Origin: Ditylenchus dipsaci
Taxonomy: Eukaryota; Nematoda; Chromadorea; Rhabditida; Anguinidae
Length of the DNA stretch: 64,000 nt
Direction: 5' to 3'
Assembly: GCA_004194705.1 (NCBI GenBank)
Contig: SADC01001288.1
Coordinates: 186,001 to 250,000, forward strand
Positions 61,701-64,000 of the stretch are shown piece after piece; positions within the stretch are counted from its first letter, which is position 1; every line of letters begins with the position of its first letter. Both the position numbers and the translations under genes were made by a program. The notes beneath the pieces are model-generated. The model worked only from the letters and a program-made list of their open reading frames with translations, did not search any database and was not told the origin of the DNA.

Positions 61701-64000
61701 GTTGAGATGTGTGGGTATAGTTTAATTTAGCCAGAATTTTTTTCTACCATTTTTTTGCAGTCAAATGGTGCCATACGTCGGTGACAACGAAGACTACAGT
61801 CAAAGCCTAACTGGTCTTTTGGTAGGACTTCCCTACCAAATTCAAGTGCAGGCTCTGGACCGCAACTCTTATGTGCTCTATACCACTGCGGATGTGGCCG
61901 CAGAGTCTACTTGCCAGGCTCCTACTCATCCACCTAGCCATCTGGCTGTGGACGCTCCTGACTCTAGGTAAAGATCCAGCAACAATTGTTTCTAAGTTTT
62001 GGTGATTTATTTTTACAAACAACTTATTTACAGGCACATTCGCCTAACCTGGAACCCACCTCAACAGTCCACATGGCGCTGCAACTCAGTCAGAGTAGAA
62101 AATCCAGGTGGATGAGCCGGCTGGAATACCATCAGTGACAGTAGATGGCCGACAAAATAGTCATGTGTTCGATTCACAACCAGACCTGCAGTGGACAGTC
62201 AAAGTTAGATCCGTGAACTCAGCAGGCCAGAGTCCTTGGTCTGCTTCAGTATCGAGTAGGTCTCCACCAGCTAGTGAACTGATTGAAGGACCATTTGTGA
62301 CCAACATCCAGGGAGTCCCAAGGTGGGATTATTGTTTTCTTTTTGCAGAGCATCTTCACAAAATGTTAACCTCTGATACAGCAGAAATGGTTCGCAACAA
62401 AAAAAAAGGAATAAAAATTGGATTCTCATACTTTTCAAAGTCGGAAATCCGAATGAAAAAAAAAATTAAACCCGGTTTCAAGTTTTTCTTCAACTTATCC
62501 TATTTCCAACAAATAGCGGAGTGAAAAATGGACCCATCTGCTTCACATTCCACCTGTTGCTTTCTATGGTTATATCGATATTTGCCGATAAAAATTAATT
62601 ATGAATTTTGTCATAATTTATCACCTATTATAAATATTTTTCAAACCCTTTAAAATTGGCATAGTTTTGGGTCAATTTTAAAACTTTTGGGTGCTCAACC
62701 AGAATCTAAAGAAAGAACTCGTGTAATTAGAAAACGCAAGAATGTTCACTCTGCTTAGAAATATGGATCCTCCAAGTCTCAAAGGTGGGAGGATGGGAAT
62801 GGATTATTAGAGAAAATCATGTACAGTCACCTCTCGCTATAACGGCACCCTTAAAAGTTCGTTCCCACCTAGGGCCTGACACTTTTTTAACCCCATTTTC
62901 AAAACATTTTATGGATTCTTTTTCGACAGTCTGGTCGGAAATATCATGAGGATTCCGATTTCGCCGATCGTTTTTTGAAAAGAAAAAAAATTGGGTCAAA
63001 AAAGCAAACATTCGCTATAACGGCACCCCTTTTTCAAAAAGGGGTGCCATTATAGCGAGAGGCGACTGTACAGTCGACGCTCGTTATAACGTAACTCGAT
63101 ATAAAGTAAATTTAAGGTCAGAAGTTCGTTCCCACCTAGTGTCCGACACTTTTTCCAACCTGATTTTCGAAGTTTTTGGACAGTTCTGTTTTTACAGTCT
63201 GGCTCTAATATCGTGAGGATTCCGATTTCACCGATCGTTTTACGAAAATTAAAAAAAAACTTTCCAGAAAAAGAAACTAGATATAACGTAACTCAACTTA
63301 ACAAAAAATCCTGTTTTTCAAATGAGTTTTTGCTTTTTAAGAGAATAAAATTTTGTATGTTCAAAAAATGATCGGCAAAATCAGAATTCTTGCAATATTT
63401 GGGACCAGATATCGTTTTGCCATAACATAAGTTCAACGAATCTCGTTTTTGCCGAACCTCTTCTAGCCAATGGATGTTAAAGTGAGAACAAGAAGCCGCA
63501 TCCCTCGGTACACGAATAAATATTTGTCGGTGATAAATTTTATATGGGTTTTATTGAAATTTAATGATTTTTTTATGTTAAAACTTTTATGACGACCTAG
63601 AACGCCTTATGGTCGACCGAAAGTCGAATTTTTTGACCGAAAAAAAAGCTTGACGTGGGTCTGACAACCTTTGGAAAACGGAATTATCAGAAAAAAACTT
63701 GACCAGGTTTATTGACAAAAAGGGGGTAAAATAAGGAAAATTCAGCGAGTTTAACCTCTTTGACTTTTTATACGACGTAACAAAATACTACCGAGTGGCA
63801 TAATTCACCGTCTGCTCACAGAGAGGTGGAGACCTTAAATATTTTTTTAAAATATTTGCCTGAAACCCTCAATCAAATTACTTTTTAGACTTTCCTGGAA
63901 GAGCAGAGAAGGTTCGGACCCTGATCTCATTGACCATTTCATTGTGGAATGGCGCACAAGAACTCAGCCTGGCTGGACCACACATGGCTCTAAAGTGCGC
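28632..64000 (+). CDS. large secreted or membrane protein with at least 12 FN3 repeats (myotactin-like), 5' part
   Basis: Nineteen exons with matching phases: 28632-28767, 30790-30995, 47532-47661, 47717-47817, 50385-50456, 50502-50617, 51381-51481, 53106-53567, 54629-54789, 54845-55022, 55968-56073, 56128-56275, 57216-57741, 58070-58273, 58388-58676, 61338-61478, 61761-61967, 62034-62322 and 63889-64000 (open). They encode about 1,229 residues: a signal peptide and then consecutive FN3 domains, each with the first-strand Trp and most with the Tyr-corner pattern. No Ig, kinase or phosphatase domain is seen so far. A nematode FN3-only giant with this start is myotactin (LET-805), an epidermal attachment receptor; that identity is an inference and other FN3 receptors are possible. 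Eight single-base shifts, mostly in homopolymers, need correction. Introns range from 45 nt to 16.5 kb and are full of MITEs. Confidence 0.88.
29394..30423. repeat. 1-kb palindrome in intron 1 of the FN3 gene
   Basis: GTACACTATACCGCCTAGCT at about 29399 is mirrored by AGCTAGGCGGTATAGTGTAC at about 30398. The arms stay alignable inward through GGACCAAGGTAA, GTGGTATTCTACTG and ATGTCTAAGGTAAGTGCG. The centre holds several copies of the GTGCGCATCTCAACCCCAAG unit and CGAAGGG blocks. Confidence 0.75.
30790..47661 (+). CDS. FN3 gene exons 2-3: FN3 repeat 1
   Basis: Exon 2 (30790-30995) gives LLTVEWEG, then IRGFIVEYRAEKEAQW and YRVQ. Exon 3 (47532-47661) gives the second half with LPTGISYFVRIKVLGDKNEV, the Tyr-corner region, and ends in KCEA. 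Both junctions are phase 0. The intron between them is 16.5 kb. It holds an antisense gene, tRNA-armed elements, three hAT MITEs, an LTR-like region and a 790-bp palindrome. Confidence 0.85.
31187..32690. mobile_element. tRNA-armed element split by a palindromic insertion
   Basis: A tRNA-like 5' half (CATGGCGCAGTGCGTAAGTG) at 31194 and its 3' half (GCAGGTTCGATTTTACATGG) at 32470 are separated by an element with ends ACTCATTTGGGCGAAAC and GTTTCGCCCAAATGAGT. The opposite arm follows on - at about 32610-32690 (GGGATCGAACCCGCATC, CTGCGCCATG). Confidence 0.6.
31246..32446. mobile_element. palindromic element, word CTCATTTGGGCGCC, with an inner palindrome
   Basis: Seven CATTTGGGCG words at the left face five at the right. 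Inside, GGATATGTTAACCCCAGGGA is mirrored by TCCCTGGGTTAACATATCC, and deeper still GGTTTGATAGTGGTAAAAGG is mirrored near 31985. Three levels of inversion are visible. Confidence 0.65.
33052..33607. mobile_element. mariner-like MITE, TA target
   Basis: CAGGGTGGCCCAAAAAAACC and GGTTTTTTTGGGCCGCCCTG are inverted ends flanked by TA. The interior shows no transposase similarity; two open frames on - are not convincing. Confidence 0.65.
33815..34065. mobile_element. tRNA-armed foldback element, left arm eroded
   Basis: The right arm on - (34000-34060) has GGGATCGAACCTGGCACG and the A box CATTGCGCCACCGAGGC. The interior repeats GATTCTAAATCTGGCGC and GATTCTAAATCTAGCGC and the flank TTGGTCAAACAAAGC. 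The left side keeps only CTTGTTTGACCC. Confidence 0.55.
34106..34511. mobile_element. hAT-type MITE, 8-bp target duplication ATGCACTT, word CCCAATCCAAAATCCC
   Basis: TATACTTGGGCG and CGCCCAAGTATG are the ends, with ATGCACTT directly outside each (34098-34105 and 34512-34519). Copies of AAATCCCAATCCAAAATCCC fill both arms. Confidence 0.85.
34658..34808. mobile_element. hAT-type MITE, 8-bp target duplication ACGCTCGG, at the 3' end of the antisense gene
   Basis: GGTAGGAGCAGCCTGTGCC and GGCACAGTCTGCTCCTGCCG are the ends, and ACGCTCGG flanks both (34650-34657 and 34809-34816). GAATTGTGCC words and AAGAGCAATATTCGG with its mirror fill the arms. The right duplication stops 2 nt from the stop codon (34821-34819) of the gene on the minus strand. 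Confidence 0.88.
34819..38978 (-). CDS. secreted 156-residue protein, two exons, antisense inside an FN3 intron
   Basis: I do not recognise the family. Exon 1 (38978-38849) begins 8 nt after TTTTTTTAG and encodes a clear signal peptide, MNAFIFKLFLAAMIAIYSVHG. It ends in phase 1 at GAAG/GTATAC. Exon 2 (35159-34819) follows TTTTTTTTAG and continues in the same phase with NTTAKVNFLFTPDGGEPV. The mature part has a charged middle (KSESFKKKMGKLIKIKSM) and ends DNDSILVTHAR. One N-glycosylation site (NTT) spans the start of exon 2; one Cys remains. A ubiquitin-like fold is conceivable from the hydrophobic pattern, but this is weak. The intron (3.7 kb) is packed with MITEs. Signal peptide, phase match and canonical sites make the gene convincing; the function is unknown. 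Confidence 0.7.
35440..35880. repeat. overlapping palindromes of the GTAGCCCTG/CAGCTTTC family
   Basis: GTGTAGCCCTGGATCTCAGC at 35586 is mirrored by AAATCCAGGGTTACACATAC at 35761, and CACTATCAGCTAGCCCGCGG at 35448 by GCAGGGCTACCTGATGATG at about 35850. One copy appears to sit inside the other. Confidence 0.6.
36154..36304. mobile_element. TACCGTA-family MITE, word TAATAAGGCC
   Basis: TACCGTATATATTCTAATAA and TTATTAGAAGATTTACGGTA are the ends. AATAAGGCC is repeated five times across both arms, with TTGAAAAATAAGGCCCCATG near the right. Confidence 0.7.
36360..37290. repeat. pair of short hairpins TATACGTTTCCTCC / GGAGGAAACGTATA
   Basis: GTATATGTTTCCTCCCTTTT with GGAGGAAACGTATAACGCC at 36364-36424 is echoed in opposite order by GGCGTTATACGTTTCCTCC and GGAGGAAACGTATATACCC at 37227-37287. 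Each is itself a hairpin, and the two face each other across 800 bp. Confidence 0.5.
37396..38183. repeat. 788-bp palindromic element
   Basis: TGGTGTCCAAAAAGTTCCCG and CGGGAACTTTTTGGACACCA are perfect ends. The arms are mirrored through GTAGCCCTGCATCTCC, ATCACTTTCAG and GGCCAAAATCC to a centre near 37,790. It lies in the intron of the antisense gene. Confidence 0.8.
38591..38845. mobile_element. TACCGTA-family MITE abutting a splice donor
   Basis: TACCGTATTTTCTCTAATAG and TATTAGAGAAAATACGGTA are the ends. The interior has ATTTTCGGGTGCTGAACC and AAAAAGTGGAATC, the family core also present at 49491 and 52596. On the minus strand its terminus begins at intron position +4 of the secreted-protein gene. 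Confidence 0.75.
39215..39430 (-). repeat. copy of the GTGCGCATCTC unit, reverse orientation
   Basis: GAGATGCGCACACCCACGTA, CAATCACTCGAAAGTGACTC, TTTATGCGGTAGGCCC and CCCCTTCCAATACAGC follow the order of the 4930-5150 copy in reverse. Confidence 0.55.
39519..41176. mobile_element. hAT-type MITE, near-exact 8-bp duplication, word GGAAATCGGAA, with nested palindromes
   Basis: CAGGGCTAGGACGGAA and TTCCGTCCCACCCCTG are the ends. CTCATAAC and CTCAGAAC outside them differ at one base. The arms repeat GGAAATCGGAAG and GGAAGTCGG. The interior has been invaded by a palindrome at about 39800-40045, a TACCGTA-like copy at about 40139-40320 and another palindrome at about 40450-40995. Confidence 0.75.
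40450..40995. repeat. two-level palindrome nested in the hAT-type element
   Basis: AGGGGCATACCAGCGCGTTA is mirrored by TAACGCGCTGGTATGCCCCT. Inside, GCAGGGCGATAGTCTCTAAT is mirrored by ATTAGAGACTATCGCCCTGC around a 100-bp loop. Confidence 0.75.
41688..42325 (-). repeat. tandem duplication (period about 360 bp) with coding-like minus strand
   Basis: 41,688-41,965 and 42,047-42,325 align through TAGAGAGACT-GAC, GCCAACTTGTTTG/ACTTAACTTGC, CTTTTATAAAAG and GATAAATT. On the minus strand copy 1 reads NNLTDDQVDACDAKHENYAF and continues to a stop; copy 2 reads GVTEEFIDQILSDIQLDL and is then broken. This looks like an old duplicated exon or gene fragment, but no start or splice partners are clear. 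Confidence 0.45.
42503..42930. repeat. near-perfect 428-bp palindrome
   Basis: AAGCCGCTTTCACAATGGGT and ACCCATTGTGAAAGCGGCTT are the ends, and arms of about 190 bp match almost base for base through GTGCGCGACCCGGCTTCC and ACATGAGCCATTCAGAATTG. The loop repeats GTCTGACACT/AGTGTCAGAC. Confidence 0.85.
42950..43072. repeat. short near-perfect palindrome
   Basis: ACAGAAGGTAACTGTCAAAT is mirrored by ATTTGACAGTTACTTTCTGT, with CCGTTCGAGACAAAAACATT and its partner in between. It follows the 42.5-kb palindrome within 20 bp. Confidence 0.75.
44523..45036. mobile_element. hAT-type MITE, 8-bp target duplication GAGGTGAC, word GGCGCCCGG
   Basis: CATACTTGCACG and CGTGCAACTATG are the ends, and GAGGTGAC flanks both (44515-44522 and 45037-45044). 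Subterminal blocks of GGCGCCGGCGCC, GGCGCCCGGTTC and GCGCCCGGCGCC surround an AT-rich centre. The GC-rich open frames on - are products of these repeats. Confidence 0.88.
45564..45699. mobile_element. pogo/Tigger-type MITE, word CGATTTAAGGACA
   Basis: CAGTCGAACCTCGATTTAAG and TAAATCGAGGTTCGACTT frame the core TTGGCCGGTCCCCAGG. A second left-type end (TTGAACCTCGATTTAAGGAC) at 45634 suggests a partial duplication. Confidence 0.65.
45758..46169. repeat. tandem duplication of a 190-225 bp segment
   Basis: CACATGAACATGAC opens both copies (45758 and 45983) and AGAAGTTCCGAACT closes both. The first copy has about 35 extra bases after the opening. Shared parts include CGCTTTAACGCTCACAAG and CAAATTGGGTGTCTGGTGAG. 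The latter could be the junction of a long terminal repeat with a primer site, which is unproven. Confidence 0.7.
46270..46992 (+). CDS. 240-codon open frame of unknown origin, possibly from a retroelement
   Basis: This is the longest single open frame in the window, starting MPVRSPLSGSGRELV and ending NILHFTLQR. It is clearly more GC-rich than its surroundings and rich in Ser, Pro and Glu. I recognise no domain. It follows directly on the tandem repeat at 45758-46169, and AATAAA lies within it at 46920. A non-autonomous LTR element with a short internal region is one reading. The string EESKLLSIQWKESAEG faintly resembles the first strands of an FN3 domain, but the splice phases of the FN3 gene do not need it. 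Coding status is uncertain. Confidence 0.3.
   Translation: MPVRSPLSGSGRELVFDKLGHQRASCLARTQSITIGRGPEPSSSKLVSNTLEGVTASKSHSLSGVPLSVEPIRSETRNSPKGKLIPFQINGTSSLMRSTFLWVEDGHHTGTMKGSADQKREVVLDAPEAKRKPWSQSAPKSPLPSPVNQSSSSVSIEVVSQPWNPLLDISQPQVEAASEESKLLSIQWKESAEGSIQNTIASPNLYCNCESPSGSRLNKVNPFDRSCVCVPNILHFTLQR
47717..50617 (+). CDS. FN3 gene exons 4-6: FN3 repeat 2
   Basis: Exon 4 carries VDVKETGQFSVALAWQPPEC. Its first part (DEVTAP) is in phase with exon 3 only if one C of the CCCC at 47731-47734 is ignored. Exon 5 (50385-50456) gives VELRGKGSQLFDV. A 45-nt intron, itself a multiple of three and free of stops, separates exon 6 (50502-50617), which has LLSGTEYGVRIRAVD and GPWNEEL. Retention of that intron would stay in frame. 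Confidence 0.82.
48147..49078 (-). mobile_element. deleted mariner/Tc1-type transposon with 110-bp inverted ends
   Basis: CAGGGTTGGCCAATTTTTTT and AAATTTGGCCAACCCTG are the outermost bases of inverted repeats about 105-110 bp long, with TA on each side. The interior encodes the first and last parts of a transposase on the minus strand. It lies in intron 4 of the FN3 gene. Confidence 0.8.
48405..48900 (-). pseudogene. mariner-type transposase remnant (N- and C-terminal ends only)
   Basis: From about 48,880 downward the minus strand reads FGSQKEVQVAYRAKFGRNAK and RIIQQWWEKFHETGSI, the helix-turn-helix start of mariner-like transposases. From 48,602 it reads RTQPANLEELKQRIQDAFDN and NRLRRCIEVQGRSVEQ, the C-terminal end of the same family. 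The central DDE/D catalytic part is missing, and a frame change lies between the pieces. It cannot act on its own. Confidence 0.8.
49491..49745. mobile_element. TACCGTA-family MITE, word GCGCTTATTAGAG
   Basis: TACCGTATTTCCTCTAATAA and AATTAGAGGAAATACGGTA are the ends. The core GATTTCGGGTGCCCAACC, AAAGTGGAATCGTTAGAGC and GGGAGTTAAGAAAA matches the copies at 38591 and 52596. GGGGCGCTTATT is the copy-specific word. Confidence 0.8.
51128..51330. mobile_element. TACCGTA-family MITE, word GGCTACTA, right end unclear
   Basis: TACCGTATTTACTCAAATAG opens the element. GGGGCTACTA and TAGTAGCC are repeated in both halves, with a G13 run at about 51263. I could not find the closing TACGGTA. Confidence 0.5.
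51381..53567 (+). CDS. FN3 gene exons 7-8: FN3 repeats 3 and 4
   Basis: Exon 7 gives STEARIRWKHFDDERLQHYE. The 462-bp exon 8 completes repeat 3 (MAPQTEYKVGVVAYVD) and contains nearly all of repeat 4 (HYQVHWKKPEGLDIYKFLVE). This is the longest uninterrupted real coding exon in the window apart from exon 13, and it needs no correction. Confidence 0.9.
52596..52863. mobile_element. TACCGTA-family MITE, word GGGGAGTTATTAGAGG
   Basis: TACCGTATTTACTGTATTAA and AAGACAGTAAATACGGTA are the ends. The family core (TATTTTGGGTGCTCAACC and AAAAAGTGGAATC) is present, and GGTGGGGAGTTATTAGAG is repeated at the right. It is followed at once by a pogo-type copy. Confidence 0.8.
52882..52984. mobile_element. 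pogo/Tigger-type MITE, word GGTGGCGGATTATCGAGG
   Basis: CAGTCAAACCTCGATAATCC and GGATTATCGAGGTTTGACTG are perfect ends with TA outside. The core GGATCGGTCCCATGG replaces GGGACCGG. The word matches the partial copy at the left edge of the window. Confidence 0.8.
53739..53965. mobile_element. TACCGTA-family MITE, right end interrupted
   Basis: TACCGTATTTCCTCTAATAA opens it. AAACGTGGAATCGTTAGAGC and GAACTAAGAAAATGC are the family core. The right end fades into GGGGGCTAGTGAAGGATGCG. A following inverted pair (TGGCCTTGGTCCCCCCTG and its mirror at about 54064) suggests another element inserted there. Confidence 0.55.
54629..55022 (+). CDS. FN3 gene exons 9-10: FN3 repeat 5
   Basis: Exon 9 reads SISVDSTANSLTFSWKS and then loses frame. 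A missing C in CC at 54742-54743 would give the expected W-x-x-P start and continue ACDEKTSSIVGYEYS to the donor at 54790. Exon 10 gives VLIEGLDTNNVYLFRLRSRL and SPWSKAVEG, a textbook FN3 second half. Confidence 0.85.
55405..55616. mobile_element. hAT-type MITE, 8-bp target duplication CTTTTTCC, word CCGTCCCGG
   Basis: TAGAGATGGC and GCCATCTCTA are the ends, with CTTTTTCC on both sides (55397-55404 and 55617-55624). CGGGACGG, CCCGTCCCGG and related strings crowd both arms. It lies in the intron before FN3 exon 11. Confidence 0.88.
55757..55948. mobile_element. hAT-type MITE, 8-bp target duplication GCTATATG, next to a splice acceptor
   Basis: CAGGGTGGCCAGATG and CATCTGGCCACCCTG are perfect ends. 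GCTATATG flanks both (55749-55756 and 55949-55956). TCCTGCTTTT and AAAAGCAGG words fill the 192-bp element. FN3 exon 11 starts at 55968, 12 bases past the right duplication. Confidence 0.9.
55968..56275 (+). CDS. FN3 gene exons 11-12: start of FN3 repeat 6
   Basis: Exon 11 gives LRIVLSPPKSFLVWTPLPEH; exon 12 gives LSYKHSGQDKWTRIVQ and DLEYGKQYTST, which joins in phase 0 to LIYELRNSEWTSHGSP in exon 13. A second AG 23 nt inside exon 11 would break the frame, so the acceptor at 55967 is chosen. That acceptor lies only 19 nt from an hAT MITE (55757-55948). Confidence 0.85.
56399..56645. mobile_element. TACCGTA-family MITE
   Basis: TACCGTATGTTTTCTAATTA and AAAGATATTACGGTA are the ends. CTTACTGGCTACAAAATAAA in the middle matches the middle of the copy at 23599, indicating a second subfamily without the GTGGAATC core. 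Confidence 0.7.
57216..58273 (+). CDS. FN3 gene exons 13-14: end of repeat 6, repeats 7 and 8
   Basis: Exon 13 (526 bp) contains SSIEVRWLPPSSTTK, VTGYEVTATEIGG and LNPGSNYNISVVALSEAWP in three frames. Adding one G after 57389 and one T at 57452-57454 makes it continuous and divisible by three. Repeat 8 starts in GSKAMVSWQVVGD and continues in exon 14 with AGKNVQLRVRAIGP. There a lost base in AAGGG (58219-58223) shifts the frame before SISVSQPAALKASC. Confidence 0.82.
58388..58676 (+). CDS. FN3 gene exon 15: FN3 repeat 9
   Basis: LTADSVVLRWSYPNEPTQEC, DGQSREHRFDSNPA and NWRLQVGAVNRLG form one FN3 domain in a single exon. One extra base near 58417 (ATCTAGTC) puts a stop before LTADS; without it the exon is open and ends in phase 1, which fits exon 16. 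Confidence 0.83.
59003..59262. mobile_element. foldback element with tRNA-like arms, best complete copy
   Basis: The left arm on + begins GCCTCGGTGGAGCAGTGGAT and contains CAGATTCGATCTCCC. The right arm on - contains GGGATCGAACCTGCGAACC and ends ACCGAGGCC. Inside each arm lie GGCTTGTTTGACCAAT and TTAGTCAAACAAAGCC, and the centre has GACTTTTTTAGCGCCAGATT. It lies in the intron before FN3 exon 16. Confidence 0.7.
60216..60450. repeat. inverted-repeat element, word GGCACCGGC
   Basis: TTGTTGTAGCGGCACCGACC at the left faces GCCGGTGCCGAGATTTACAA and CACTG at the right. GCACCAGGCCGGTGCCGC is in the centre. The ends resemble hAT (CAGTGTTGTA) but no matching 8-bp duplication is visible. Confidence 0.5.
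60665..61079. repeat. palindrome of the AAGTTCGTTCCC family
   Basis: GGGCGCTCTCACGTCCGCAT at 60666 is mirrored by ATGCGGACGTGTTGGGAGAG near 61050. AGTTCGTTCCCCAGCTGGGT and ACCCAGCTGGGGAACGAAT lie next inside, and AAAAAGCAAAAACTCGATAA with its mirror forms the centre. Confidence 0.7.
61338..61967 (+). CDS. FN3 gene exons 16-17: FN3 repeat 10
   Basis: Exon 16 gives SQASDGTITVKWRSQ and then, after a lost G at 61408-61409, GVFGYRVLFRTENTGWNPY. Exon 17 continues with LLVGLPYQIQVQALDRNSY and the linker ESTCQAPTHPPSHLAVDA that opens repeat 11. Phases match on both sides. Confidence 0.85.
62034..64000 (+). CDS. FN3 gene exons 18-19: FN3 repeats 11 and 12, truncated by the window
   Basis: Exon 18 gives IRLTWNPPQQSTW and, after removing one A from AAAA at 62099-62102, IQVDEPAG, WTVKVRSVNSAGQSPWSA and a new linker. 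Exon 19 starts at 63889 with LSWKSREGSDPDLIDHFIVE and runs off the right edge, so the gene continues beyond 64,000. Confidence 0.85.
62824..63068. mobile_element. pogo-type MITE with AAGTTCGTTCCCACC motif; a second copy follows
   Basis: CAGTCACCTCTCGCTATAAC and GTTATAGCGAGAGGCGACTG-type ends with TA outside frame the element; GGGGTGCC words form a tight inner hairpin. Position 63071 opens a second copy (CAGTCGACGCTCGTTATAAC) with the same AAGTTCGTTCCCACCTAG motif at 63122, whose right end is not found. Confidence 0.65.

Noticed and set aside
1..64000. CRISPR arrays, operons or other prokaryotic features
   Set aside because: Regular short repeats are present but belong to transposon arms in an intron-rich eukaryotic sequence; no unique spacers of fixed length are seen.

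Overview
This window reads as intron-rich, AT-rich, repeat-saturated animal DNA, most likely from a nematode. The evidence is a seven-exon profilin close to the nematode type, exons separated by introns as short as 45 nt, acceptor-type AG sites within about 45 nt of several start codons (as expected for spliced-leader trans-splicing), and a large signal-peptide plus fibronectin type III (FN3) gene of the kind nematodes use in epidermal attachment. The species cannot be named from sequence alone.

Layout. 1-3.9 kb: a small coiled-coil gene of unknown function, then a deleted hAT transposon. 6.3-7.0 kb: profilin (+). 8.4-8.7 kb: the C-terminal exons of a CCDC12/cwf18-like splicing factor (-). 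12.3-12.6 kb: a two-exon gene for a small basic protein (+). 14.2-18.7 kb: transposons nested in transposons, including a Mutator-like element with a decayed FLYWCH finger. 18.9-28.6 kb: no gene found, only repeats and repeat-poor AT-rich stretches. From 28,632 to the right edge, one large gene on + covers the window: a signal peptide, then at least 12 FN3 repeats in 19 exons (about 1,229 codons), still open at 64,000. Its second intron (30,996-47,531) hosts a complete-looking two-exon gene on the opposite strand for a secreted 156-residue protein.

Repeats dominate. Several families of short inverted-repeat elements (MITEs) can be separated by their ends and target duplications: hAT-type with exact or near-exact 8-bp duplications, pogo/Tigger-type with CAGTC ends at TA, a TACCGTA-ended family, mariner derivatives, long near-perfect palindromes, and a foldback family whose arms are tRNA-like. 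In the hAT, pogo and TACCGTA groups each copy carries its own short word, repeated in both arms, while family-wide parts stay constant.

Sequence quality matters here. At ten places in the FN3 gene and profilin the frame is restored by adding or removing one base, nearly always in a homopolymer. All exon phases then agree, so assembly error is a better explanation than gene death.
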